Part shown: positions 6,903-15,167 of the stretch, one piece after another
Numbering within the stretch: the first letter of the stretch is position 1
How the letters are laid out: every line of letters begins with the position of its first letter
From: an uncultured Eubacteriales bacterium
GTDB taxonomy: Bacteria; Bacillota; Clostridia; Oscillospirales; Oscillospiraceae
NCBI GenBank assembly: GCA_900317375.1
Contig: ONGJ01000013.1
Location: 1 to 34,605 of the forward strand
DNA: 34,605 nt
Direction: 5' to 3'
Program-made: the position numbers and the translations under genes
The notes under the pieces: generated by a model
Told to the model about the DNA's origin: nothing
Seen by the model: only the letters and a program-made list of their open reading frames with translations
Databases searched by the model: none

Positions 6903-9900
6903 TCAGTATTCAAAGCTTCCTGTGAAGACGGTTTCGGCGCCGCCGGTGAGGAAGACCTCTCCGCCGCTCAGCCGCACCATGAGGTCGCCGCCGGGCAGGG
7001 TCACACGGATGTCGCTGTCGGCGTCGCAGAGTCCGTTCTCCACGGCCGCCGCCGCTGCCGCGCAGGCTCCGGTGCCGCAGGCCAGCGTTTCGCCGCTGCC
7101 GCGCTCCCAGACGCGCATGCGCAGGGCCGTACGGCTCACCACACGCACAAACTCGGTGTTCACACGCTCCGGGAACATGGCGTCATGCTCAAACTGCGGG
7201 CCCAGCGTTTCCAGATCGAGGACGTCCGGGTTCGGCACGAAGGTCACACAGTGCGGGTTCCCTACCGACAGGCAGCTCACCTTCCATTCTTTCCCGCCGA
7301 TCCGGACCGGGCTGTCTATCAGGCTTTCCTTCTCCGTCAGGACCGGGACTTTCCTTGCTTCGAATTCGGCTTTACCCATGTTCACGGTGACGGAGGAGAC
7401 CCTGCCGTCCCGGCAGAAGAGCTTCAGCCTTCGGATGCCCCCCGCCGTCTCCACCGAGATGGTCTCCGTGCGGACATAGCCCTTGTCATAGAGATATTTC
7501 GCCACACAGCGCAGGTTGTTGCCGGCCATTCTGCCCTCGCTGCCGTCGCGGTTGAAGCTGCGCATGCGCACGTCGGCCACTGCGGACGGCTCCATCAGGA
7601 CAATGCCGTCTGCGCCGATGCCCACATGCTGCCGGCACAGCGATACGCACAGCGACTCGGGGCACGAGATTTCGGAGTCGAAGTTTTCGATGAAGATATA
7701 GTCGTTGCCGCAGTCCTGCATCTTTGTAAACGGGATGGTCTGGCGCCAGCGCCGCATCCGGTTGAGGTCCACCAGCTCCGTGTTCGACTCCCGGTAGCGC
7801 CCGGCGATGCTGTCAGCCAGGGCGTTGGCCGTGTCCGTTGACGTCAGGCAGGGAATGCCCAGCTGCATGGCACGCCGATGCAGGGCAATATAGTCCCCCA
7901 TTGTCCCGTCCTTGACGGCTCCCGTATAGACAATCAGGCTGATCCGGTTCTGCCCGTCCGCCTCTCCGCTTACCGGAGTCAGGAGCTCTGCCGGGTCAAA
8001 ATCCTCCACCGGCAGACCGGCTTCCCGGATGGCCGCCGCGGTCCCTTCCGTCGCATACAGCTTCATCCCCAGATCCCGGAAGCGCCGCGCCAGCGTCAGA
8101 ATGTCGGGATAATCCGCGGTTTCGACGCTCAGCAGGACACCGCTCCCCGCTTCGGGGATACGGAAGCCCGCTGCGGTCAGGCCTTTGAACATGGCCTCGG
8201 CCAGACTGCGCCCCAGCCCCAGCACCTCGCCGGTCGACTTCATTTCCGGTCCCAGAATGGAGTTGGCATCCGAGAGCTTTTCGAAGGAAAAGACCGGCAC
8301 CTTGACCGCATAATAGGGCGGCGTATGCCGCAGACCCGTGCCGCAGCCCAGGTCCCGCAGCTTCTCTCCCAGCATGATGCGGGACGCGATGTCCACCATG
8401 CTGATGTTTGTCACCTTTGAAATGTAGGGCACCGTCCGTGAGGCGCGGGGATTGACTTCGATCACGTACAGCTCGTCTTCATGGATCAGGTACTGGATAT
8501 TCACCAGGCCCTTTGTGCCCAGTGCGAGGGCCAGCTTTTCCGATACCTCACAGATGCGGTGCAGGAACTTGTCGTTGAGGTTGTACGGCGGGTAGACCGC
8601 GATGGAGTCACCGCTGTGGACGCCTGCCCGTTCAATGTGCTCCATAATGCCGGGGATCAGCACGTCCTCCCCGTCCGAGATGACGTCCACTTCCAGCTCG
8701 ATGCCCGGCATGTACTTGTCCACCAGGACCGGATTCTCGATGCCGCCGGACAGGATATCCCGCATATAGCGTTCCGTGGTCGCCGCATCCCGCGAAATGC
8801 ACATGCCCTGGCCGCCGATGACATAGCTGGGCCGCAGCAGGACCGGATATCCCAGCTCTTCCGCAGCCTGCAGGGCGTCCTCCAGACTGCTGACCCCACG
8901 TCCGCGCGGCCGCGATATGCCGAAGCGCTCCAGCAGGGCGTCAAAACGCGCCCGGTCCTCTGCCGTGTCGATGCCGTCGGCCGAGGTTCCCAGAATCGGG
9001 ATGCCCTTCTCTGACAGGAACTTGGTCAGCTTGATGGCGGTCTGGCCGCCGAAGGCGACCACCACGCCGATGGGCTTTTCCACCTGAATGATATTCCATA
9101 CATCCTCCGGGCAGAGGGGCTCGAAGTACAGGCGGTCCGCCGTATCATAGTCTGTCGAGACCGTCTCGGGGTTGTTGTTGACGATCACGACGTCGTAGCC
9201 CATTTCGCGCAGCGTCCACACGCAGTGCACCGAGCTGTAGTCAAACTCGATGCCCTGTCCGATCCGGATCGGGCCGGACCCCAGTACCATGATCACCGGC
9301 TTTCCGCTGCGCTGAAAGCTCCTCGCCTCACATTCGCTGCCGGAAACCGTTGAATAAAAGTACGGGGTCTGTGCTTCAAACTCTGCCGCGCAGGTATCCA
9401 CCATCTTATAGAGGAAGGCTCCTGCCTCCTTCTCTTCCTCCTTGGCCGGCAGACGGCAGCCCAGGTCCCCGGTCAGCCCGTGATCGGGATAGCCCCAACG
9501 CTTCACCTGTCCGTACTGTTCGGCCGTGAGGGTGCATCCGGCGATTTCGTTCTCAAATTCCGCCATTGCCCGCAGCTTTTTGAGGAAAAAGAGGTCGATT
9601 TTGGTGATGTCGTGGATTTCCTCCGCCGGCATCCCCTGCTTCAGCGCCGCAAAGACGGTAAAGATCCTGCGGTCATCCTGCTTCTGAAGATCTGCACTTT
9701 GAACTTTGAACTTTGAACTCTGATCATTCAGCGTCTCCATCGAGATTTCCGCGCCGCGCACGGCCTTCATCAGGGCCATCTCAAAGCTCGGCGCAATGGC
9801 CATCACCTCGCCCGTGGCCTTCATCTGGGTACCCAGACGGCGGCTGGCATGCGGGAACTTGTCAAATGGCCATTTGGGGAACTTCACCACCACATAGTCC

Positions 9901-10949
9901 AGCGCCGGTTCGAAGCAGGCGCAGGTCTTTCCGGTGATGTCGTTCGGGATCTCATCCAGGGTATAGCCGAGGGCCAGCTTTGTGCTGATCTTGGCGATGG
10001 GATAGCCCGTGGCCTTTGAGGCCAGGGCGGAGGAGCGCGAAACGCGGGGGTTGACCTCAATGACGGCATATTCAAAGCTGTCGGGGTTCAGCGCAAACTG
10101 ACAGTTGCAGCCGCCCACGATCCCCAGCGCCGTGATGATGTCCAGCGCCGCCGAGCGCAGCATCTGGTATTCCCTGTCCGCCAGGGTCAGCGCCGGCGCC
10201 ACGACGATCGAGTCGCCCGTATGGATGCCCACCGGGTCGACATTCTCCATCGAGCACACCGCGATCACGTTGCCTGCGGCGTCCCGCATGGTTTCAAACT
10301 CGATTTCCTTCCAGCCTGCGATGCATTTTTCCACCAGCACCTGGCTGATCGGCGACAGGTCCAGCCCGCTTCCCGCGATCGTCGCGAGTTCCTCCGCGTT
10401 TTCGGCAATGCCGCCGCCGGTTCCGCCCAGCGTATAGGCCGGACGGACGATGACAGGATAGCCGATCTCCTCGGCAATGCGCAGCGCTTCCTCCACGGTC
10501 ACGGCCGTCGCCGACGGGATCACCGGCTGCCCCATCTCCTCCAGCGTCTGCCGGAAGCGTTCCCTGTCCTCCGCGCGCTCGATGCTCTCCAGGTCCGACC
10601 CCAGCAGGCGCACGCCGTATTTTTCCAGGGTTCCGTCTCGGCTCAGCTGCATGGCCAGCGTCAGACCCGTCTGTCCGCCGAGTCCCGCCAGCAGGCCGTC
10701 CGGGCGCTCCTTCTCGATGATGCGCCGCAGGGTTTCCCTTGTCAGGGGTTCGAGGTAGATGGCATCTGCCAGCTTTTTGTCGGTCATGATGGTGGCCGGG
10801 TTGGAGTTGACCAGCACAGTCTGGATTCCCTCCTGCTGCAGGATGCGGCAGGCCTGCGCTCCGGCATAGTCGAACTCGGCCGCCTGCCCGATGACGATCG
10901 GGCCCGAGCCGATGACGAGTACCTTCTGAATGCTGTTGTCTCTCGGCAT
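6903..10949 (-). CDS. carB: Carbamoyl-phosphate synthase large chain fused to a diaminopimelate-epimerase (DapF) domain
   Basis: The 1348-residue protein has a complete CarB at residues 1 to about 1065. It has two ATP-grasp synthetase halves (GSGPIVIGQAAEFDYAG and VEVNPRVSRSS; GSGPIRIGQGIEFDYSS and VEVNPRASRTV), an oligomerisation segment, and an MGS allosteric domain (YATEGTAAAIREAG...PCLTSTDTANAL). With CarA it makes carbamoyl phosphate from bicarbonate, glutamine and 2 ATP for ArgF and pyrimidines. Without a stop it continues from about residue 1072 into a full-length (~277 aa) DapF: FTKMQDCGNDY, FNRDGSEGRMAGNNLRC, VGNPHCV, LACGTGACA. The second catalytic Cys is present (Cys1291), but the first, normally in MCGNG, is Ala1142. 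A heptamer repeat adds FKVQSA to a CarB loop near residue 413. carB starts one base after the carA stop with GGAGAGGAGG upstream. A normal CarB is ~1060-1080 residues. Confidence 0.95.
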   Translation of the reverse strand: MPRDNSIQKVLVIGSGPIVIGQAAEFDYAGAQACRILQQEGIQTVLVNSNPATIMTDKKLADAIYLEPLTRETLRRIIEKERPDGLLAGLGGQTGLTLAMQLSRDGTLEKYGVRLLGSDLESIERAEDRERFRQTLEEMGQPVIPSATAVTVEEALRIAEEIGYPVIVRPAYTLGGTGGGIAENAEELATIAGSGLDLSPISQVLVEKCIAGWKEIEFETMRDAAGNVIAVCSMENVDPVGIHTGDSIVVAPALTLADREYQMLRSAALDIITALGIVGGCNCQFALNPDSFEYAVIEVNPRVSRSSALASKATGYPIAKISTKLALGYTLDEIPNDITGKTCACFEPALDYVVVKFPKWPFDKFPHASRRLGTQMKATGEVMAIAPSFEMALMKAVRGAEISMETLNDQSSKFKVQSADLQKQDDRRIFTVFAALKQGMPAEEIHDITKIDLFFLKKLRAMAEFENEIAGCTLTAEQYGQVKRWGYPDHGLTGDLGCRLPAKEEEKEAGAFLYKMVDTCAAEFEAQTPYFYSTVSGSECEARSFQRSGKPVIMVLGSGPIRIGQGIEFDYSSVHCVWTLREMGYDVVIVNNNPETVSTDYDTADRLYFEPLCPEDVWNIIQVEKPIGVVVAFGGQTAIKLTKFLSEKGIPILGTSADGIDTAEDRARFDALLERFGISRPRGRGVSSLEDALQAAEELGYPVLLRPSYVIGGQGMCISRDAATTERYMRDILSGGIENPVLVDKYMPGIELEVDVISDGEDVLIPGIMEHIERAGVHSGDSIAVYPPYNLNDKFLHRICEVSEKLALALGTKGLVNIQYLIHEDELYVIEVNPRASRTVPYISKVTNISMVDIASRIMLGEKLRDLGCGTGLRHTPPYYAVKVPVFSFEKLSDANSILGPEMKSTGEVLGLGRSLAEAMFKGLTAAGFRIPEAGSGVLLSVETADYPDILTLARRFRDLGMKLYATEGTAAAIREAGLPVEDFDPAELLTPVSGEADGQNRISLIVYTGAVKDGTMGDYIALHRRAMQLGIPCLTSTDTANALADSIAGRYRESNTELVDLNRMRRWRQTIPFTKMQDCGNDYIFIENFDSEISCPESLCVSLCRQHVGIGADGIVLMEPSAVADVRMRSFNRDGSEGRMAGNNLRCVAKYLYDKGYVRTETISVETAGGIRRLKLFCRDGRVSSVTVNMGKAEFEARKVPVLTEKESLIDSPVRIGGKEWKVSCLSVGNPHCVTFVPNPDVLDLETLGPQFEHDAMFPERVNTEFVRVVSRTALRMRVWERGSGETLACGTGACAAAAAAVENGLCDADSDIRVTLPGGDLMVRLSGGEVFLTGGAETVFTGSFEY
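9691..9724 (+). repeat. Heptamer tandem repeat (TTTGAAC) inside carB
   Basis: About five consecutive 7-bp units run here; the middle three (9698-9718) are perfect TTTGAAC, flanked by TCTGCAC and TCTGATC. In the carB frame they encode SSKFKVQSA within a variable loop between conserved CarB segments (after METLND and before DDRRIF), so the frame is kept. Confidence 0.85.
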
Positions 10950-10950
10950 A

Positions 10951-12081
10951 TCAGGCCTCCTCTCCGCGCATCATGCGCAGGAACCGGTCAAACAGGAATT
11001 CCGTATCGTGGGGGCCCGCACAGGCCTCCGGATGAAACTGGACCGTGAAGCAGCGTTTTCCCGGATACTCCAGTCCCTCGCAGCTTTGATCGTTGGCGTT
11101 GCGGAAGCTGAGCTGGGCAGTTCCCTTCATACTTTCGCTCTCCACGGCATAGCCGTGGTTCTGCGTGGTGATCCAGGTCCGCTTTCCGTCCGTCACCGGC
11201 TGGTTGGCACCGCGGTGTCCGTACTTGAGCTTGTAGGTCTTTCCGCCCATGGCCAGCGCCGTCAGCTGGTGCCCCAGGCAGATGCCGAAAACCGGCAGCT
11301 TCCCGACCAGCTTTGCGATCTGCTGCACTTCAAAGACATTCTCCGCCGGGTCTCCCGGGCCGTTTGAGAGCATGACGCCGTCCGGCTTCAGGGCCAGGAT
11401 TTCCTCTGCCGTGGTGTCGTGCGGCACCACGGTCACGCGGCACCCGCGCTTTACCAGACAGCGGATAATGTTCCTCTTCGCCCCATAGTCGATCAGCACG
11501 ACATGCAGGGTCTCCCCTTCCGCGCAGCTGCACGCAGCCGAAGTCGGGCTTCCCGGTCCAAATTCCAGCACTTCCTTCGTGCTGACCTCCGCCACCGCGT
11601 TTTTGACCTGATATTCGCGGATTCTCTCCGGCAAGCCGGGCATATTTGCACTTTGCACTTTGAACTCTGAACTTTGATAAAGACAGGCATTCATCACGCC
11701 GTTTTCCCGGATCAGCCTTGTCAGCGCCCTCGTGTCGACGCCGCAGATGCCTGGAATGCCCTGCTCCTTCAGAAAGGCGTCCAGCTTTCCCTCGCTGCGA
11801 AAGTTCGAGGGTGTATCAATGAGCTCGTGCACCACATAGCCCTTTGCAAAGCTCTTTCCCTCAAAATCCTGTGAAATCACCCCGTAGTTGCCGATCATCG
11901 GGAAGGTCTGCATGATGATCTGTCCCGCATAGCTCGGGTCCGTCAGGGTTTCGAGATACCCCGTCATTCCCGTCGTGAAGACCAGCTCGCCGACGGCCGC
12001 CTCGGCATCGGAATCGGGCCAGCAGCCGATTGCCCGACCTTCAAAAACCATTCCGTTTTCCAGTACAAGATATGCTTTCAT
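10951..12081 (-). CDS. carA: Carbamoyl-phosphate synthase small chain (glutamine amidotransferase)
   Basis: This 376-residue subunit hydrolyses glutamine and passes ammonia to CarB. The N-terminal CPSase small-chain domain (AYLVLENGMVFEG, GELVFTTGMTGYLETLTDPSY, GVDTRALTRLIRENG) is followed by a class I glutamine amidotransferase domain. The nucleophile motif is PVFGICLGHQL and the His/Glu pair is in QFHPEA. The start at 12081 is chosen because AAGGAG lies seven bases upstream; a longer reading from 12129 would run through a hairpin. A heptamer repeat encodes QSSEFKVQSA in the loop between NACLY and the ERIREYQV segment. It follows argF by 57 bases, the largest gap in the operon, which contains an 11-bp hairpin abutting the ribosome binding site. 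Confidence 0.95.
   Translation of the reverse strand: MKAYLVLENGMVFEGRAIGCWPDSDAEAAVGELVFTTGMTGYLETLTDPSYAGQIIMQTFPMIGNYGVISQDFEGKSFAKGYVVHELIDTPSNFRSEGKLDAFLKEQGIPGICGVDTRALTRLIRENGVMNACLYQSSEFKVQSANMPGLPERIREYQVKNAVAEVSTKEVLEFGPGSPTSAACSCAEGETLHVVLIDYGAKRNIIRCLVKRGCRVTVVPHDTTAEEILALKPDGVMLSNGPGDPAENVFEVQQIAKLVGKLPVFGICLGHQLTALAMGGKTYKLKYGHRGANQPVTDGKRTWITTQNHGYAVESESMKGTAQLSFRNANDQSCEGLEYPGKRCFTVQFHPEACAGPHDTEFLFDRFLRMMRGEEA
11645..11679 (+). repeat. Heptamer tandem repeat (TTTGMAC) inside carA
   Basis: Five consecutive 7-bp units occur here: two TTTGCAC, one TTTGAAC, one TCTGAAC and a degenerate TTTGATA. The orientation matches the carB copy. In frame they encode SSEFKVQSA, nearly the same peptide as in CarB. 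Confidence 0.85.
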
Positions 12082-12092
12082 CATAAAACTCC

Positions 12093-12125
12093 TTATCTCT
12101 CCCCGCCGCCGGCAGGGAGAGATAA
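12093..12125 (-). promoter_or_regulatory. Hairpin directly upstream of the carA ribosome binding site
   Basis: Perfect 11-bp arms TTATCTCTCCC (12093-12103) and GGGAGAGATAA (12115-12125) enclose a GC-rich 11-base loop. On the transcript the stem ends in ...GATAA and is immediately followed by GGAG, so the AAGGAG of carA partly overlaps the stem. There is no long T-run directly after it, so a translational or RNA-processing role is more likely than termination (inference). Confidence 0.6.
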
Positions 12126-12138
12126 TCATTCTTTACCC

Positions 12139-13122
12139 TTATAACGTTGCTGCCATAACCGCCTTGATCGTATGCATGCGGTTTTCCGCCTCGTCAAAGA
12201 CGATCGACTGTTCGCTCTCGAACACCTCGTCGGTCACTTCCAGCGCGTCCAGCCCGAACCGCCGATAGGCTTCCAGCCCGTTTTCCGTCTCCAGATCGTG
12301 ATACGCCGGCAGGCAGTGCATAAAGCGGCACTGCGCTCCCGCTGTCTCCATCAGCTTTGCGTTGATCTGATAGGGCTTCAGATCTGCGATGCGTTCGGCC
12401 CAGACCTCTTCCGGCTCGCCCATCGAGACCCAGATATCCGTATACAGTACGTCTGCCCCTTTGACCGCCGTCATCGGGTTTGTCTCAAACTTTAAAACCG
12501 CTCCGGTCTCTGCCGCGATTTCCCGGCATTGGGCAATCAGTGCTTTGTCCGGGAAATACTTCTCCGGCGCACAGGCCGTGAACTCCAGCCCCATTTTGGC
12601 GCTGCCCACCATCAGGGAGTTACCCATGTTGTAGCGCGCATCCCCCAGGTAGACCAGCTTCTTTCCCCGAAGTTCGCCGAAGTGCTCGCGCATCGTCAGA
12701 AAGTCCGCCAGGATCTGGGTCGGGTGAAACTCGTTTGTCAGGCCGTTCCAGACCGGCACGCCGGCATATTTTGCCAGCTTCTCGACCCGTGCCTGCTCAA
12801 AGCCGCGATATTCGATCCCGTCGAACATCCGCCCCAGCACCCGTGCCGTATCCGCGATGCTCTCCTTCTTCCCCAGCTGTGACGCCTTGGGGTCCAGATA
12901 GACCGCGTGCATGCCCAGATCCGCCGCCGCCACTTCGAAGCTGCAGCGCGTCCTGGTGCTGGTCTTTTCGAAAATCAGCGCGACGTTCTTTCCCTCATGC
13001 ATCCGGTGCGGGATGCTGTTTTTCTTCTTCGCCTTCAGATCCGCCGCAAGATCCAGCAGCCCGTCGATTTCCTCCGGGCTGAAGTCCAGCAGTTTCAGAA
13101 AGTTCTTTCCGTGCAGATTCAT
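12139..13122 (-). CDS. argF: Ornithine carbamoyltransferase
   Basis: The 327-residue enzyme makes citrulline from ornithine and carbamoyl phosphate. Carbamoyl-phosphate site motifs are visible ([23 protein letters not shown]), as are the ornithine-site MHCLPAYHD and [11 protein letters not shown]. Length is normal. Two in-frame ATGs exist at 13128 and 13122; the second is preferred because AAGGGA lies about eight bases before it and the protein then begins [19 protein letters not shown], as in family members. Its start overlaps the argD stop by four bases (ATGA), implying translational coupling. It is immediately upstream of carAB, which supplies its substrate. Confidence 0.96.
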   Translation of the reverse strand: MNLHGKNFLKLLDFSPEEIDGLLDLAADLKAKKKNSIPHRMHEGKNVALIFEKTSTRTRCSFEVAAADLGMHAVYLDPKASQLGKKESIADTARVLGRMFDGIEYRGFEQARVEKLAKYAGVPVWNGLTNEFHPTQILADFLTMREHFGELRGKKLVYLGDARYNMGNSLMVGSAKMGLEFTACAPEKYFPDKALIAQCREIAAETGAVLKFETNPMTAVKGADVLYTDIWVSMGEPEEVWAERIADLKPYQINAKLMETAGAQCRFMHCLPAYHDLETENGLEAYRRFGLDALEVTDEVFESEQSIVFDEAENRMHTIKAVMAATL

Positions 13123-14282
13123 ACGCATGCTCCCTTGATCACTTCGATCGCCTTCTCCAGCACCGGCATCGGGATGTTCAGCGCCGGCAGCAGCCTCACC
13201 TTATCCTTCGCCGTCAGGCAGAGAACGCCGTTTTCCATGCAGGTCTTGACGACGTCTCCCGCAGGCTTTGCGGTCTTGATGCCGATCATCAGGCCCATGC
13301 CGCTGACGCTCTCAACACCGGGTGCTCCCTCCAGCGTTTTGAAGATGTAGGCGCTCTTTTCCTTTACTTCCTTCAGCAGCTGATCATCGATCCGCCCGAG
13401 CACGCTCAGCGCCCCGGCGCAGCAGACCGGGTTTCCGCCGAAGGTCGAGCCGTGATCGCCCGCGCCCAAAGTGAATTCGGTCTTTTCGCCGAAGAGCACC
13501 GCGCCCAGCGGCAGGCCGCCGCCGAGGCCCTTTGCCGTCGAGACCACGTCCGGCTGAACGCCGAAGTTCATATAGGCGTACAGCTCTCCGGTACGGCCGT
13601 TTCCGGTCTGTACCTCGTCCACGAGCAGCAGGATATCTTCCTTTTTGCAGAAGTCTGCGAGGCCCTGCACAAAGGCCTTCTCCATCGGGATCACGCCGCC
13701 CTCTCCCTGGACGCATTCGATCATGACCGCCGCTGCCTTCGTCTGAAGAACGGCATTTTTAACGGCTTCCAAATCGTTGGCCGGGGCATGGACAAAGCCC
13801 TGGGTCAGGGGCTGAAACAGCTCGTGATAATGGTCCTGTCCCGTTGCGGCCAGGGTCGTAAGGGTCCGCCCGTGAAAGCTGTTCTCCAGCGTCACGATCG
13901 TATAGTACTCCGGTCCCTTCTTCTCTGCGGCATACTTGCGGGCCGCCTTGATGGCTCCTTCGTTTGCCTCGGCACCCGAGTTGCAGAAGAAGACCTTCTT
14001 CATCCCGCTCCTCTCGCACAGCGTTTTTGCGAGCAGAGCGCAGGGCTCGGTATAGTACAGGTTGGACATGTGCTGCAGCTTTCCCAGCTGCTCTGTCACG
14101 GCCGCGACCCAGGCGTCATCCGCGATGCCGAAGGCCGTCACGCCGATGCCGCTGCCCATGTCGATGTATTCCTTTCCCGCCTCGTCCCAGACCAGCGAGC
14201 CCTTTCCCGATACCGGCTCGACCGGAAACCGGGCATAGGTATTGGCAACATATTCCTTATCGATTGTTTTCAGTTCCGACAT
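13119..14282 (-). CDS. argD: Acetylornithine aminotransferase
   Basis: This 387-residue class III PLP aminotransferase converts N-acetylglutamate semialdehyde to N-acetylornithine with glutamate as amino donor. Seen are [51 protein letters not shown] and the PLP-lysine segment [14 protein letters not shown]. The start is placed at 14282 ([11 protein letters not shown]), with AAAGGA eight bases upstream; the extended reading to 14432 is arginine-rich, overlaps argB and is unlikely. It lies 17 bases after argB and overlaps argF. Confidence 0.96.
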   Translation of the reverse strand: MSELKTIDKEYVANTYARFPVEPVSGKGSLVWDEAGKEYIDMGSGIGVTAFGIADDAWVAAVTEQLGKLQHMSNLYYTEPCALLAKTLCERSGMKKVFFCNSGAEANEGAIKAARKYAAEKKGPEYYTIVTLENSFHGRTLTTLAATGQDHYHELFQPLTQGFVHAPANDLEAVKNAVLQTKAAAVMIECVQGEGGVIPMEKAFVQGLADFCKKEDILLLVDEVQTGNGRTGELYAYMNFGVQPDVVSTAKGLGGGLPLGAVLFGEKTEFTLGAGDHGSTFGGNPVCCAGALSVLGRIDDQLLKEVKEKSAYIFKTLEGAPGVESVSGMGLMIGIKTAKPAGDVVKTCMENGVLCLTAKDKVRLLPALNIPMPVLEKAIEVIKGACV

Positions 14283-14299
14283 CGCTCTTTTCCTTTCTA

Positions 14300-15166
14300 T
14301 TACTCCGGGTCTGCCGTTACCATGGTGCCGGCACCTTCGTCGGTCAGGATCTCCATCAGGATCGAGTGCGGCACCCGTCCGTCCATGATGATCACGCGTT
14401 CCACCCCCCGGTGAATCGCATCGATGCAGCATTCCACCTTCGGGATCATCCCGCCGGCGATGACGTTCTCCTCGAAAAGCTTCACCGCTTCCGAGATCGT
14501 CATCTCTCTGATCAGCGTCGTCGGGTCATTCCTGTCTTTCAGAACGCCGGCGATATCCGTCATCATGATCAGCCTCTCTGCATGCAGCGCACCTGCAATG
14601 CACGCTGCCGCCGTATCGCCGTTGATGTTGTAGGTGTTCCCCTCGCTGTCGCAGCCGAGAGTCGAGATCACCGGGATATATCCCTTCTCCAGCAGGTCCA
14701 TCACCGGCTCGATGTTCACCCCTGTGATGCTTCCTACAAAGCCGAGATCCGGGTTTCTCATCCGCGCCTCAATCAAACCGCCGTCCATGCCCGAGATGCC
14801 CATGGCCTTGCCGCCCTTGACCTCCAGCAGCTTCACCAGCGTCTTGTTGACCTTCCCGGCCAGCACCATCTGCGCGATGTCCACGGTCTCCTGGTCCGTC
14901 ACGCGCAGGCCGTCGATAAACTTCGGCTTCTTTCCCAGCCGGTTCATCATGTCTGTGATTTCCGGTCCGCCGCCGTGCACCAGCACCACCTTGACCCCGA
15001 CCAGCCAAAGCAGCACCATGTCCTCCATGACCTGCTCCCGCAGCTGCTCGCTGACCATGGCGTTGCCGCCGTACTTGACCACGACAATTTTGCCGTTGTA
15101 GCTTCGGATATAGGGCAGGGCCTCTGTCAGAACCTGCGCTCTCTGGTTATTGGTAAAGGAATCCAT
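14300..15166 (-). CDS. argB: Acetylglutamate kinase
   Basis: The 288-residue amino-acid kinase phosphorylates N-acetylglutamate. Motifs are VVVKYGGNAM at the nucleotide site, VLVHGGGPEI, NINGDTAAACIAGAL and MTDIAGVL. The N-terminal helix (NQRAQVLTEALPYI) resembles that of hexameric, arginine-feedback-inhibited enzymes; sensitivity to arginine is therefore plausible but inferred. The gene begins one base after the argJ stop. Confidence 0.96.
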   Translation of the reverse strand: MDSFTNNQRAQVLTEALPYIRSYNGKIVVVKYGGNAMVSEQLREQVMEDMVLLWLVGVKVVLVHGGGPEITDMMNRLGKKPKFIDGLRVTDQETVDIAQMVLAGKVNKTLVKLLEVKGGKAMGISGMDGGLIEARMRNPDLGFVGSITGVNIEPVMDLLEKGYIPVISTLGCDSEGNTYNINGDTAAACIAGALHAERLIMMTDIAGVLKDRNDPTTLIREMTISEAVKLFEENVIAGGMIPKVECCIDAIHRGVERVIIMDGRVPHSILMEILTDEGAGTMVTADPE

Positions 15167-15167
15167 T

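Noticed and set aside
6771-7841. 356-residue plus-strand frame over the DapF region
   Set aside because: His/Ala/Arg-rich composition typical of an antisense shadow; the opposite strand has DapF motifs in order.
9691-9724. Heptamer array considered as a CRISPR or IS remnant
   Set aside because: There are no spacers, no inverted ends and no transposase; units are contiguous 7-mers.
14283-14432. N-terminal extension of ArgD
   Set aside because: Arg/Gly/Asp-rich translation overlapping argB; a proper ribosome binding site precedes the internal ATG at 14282.
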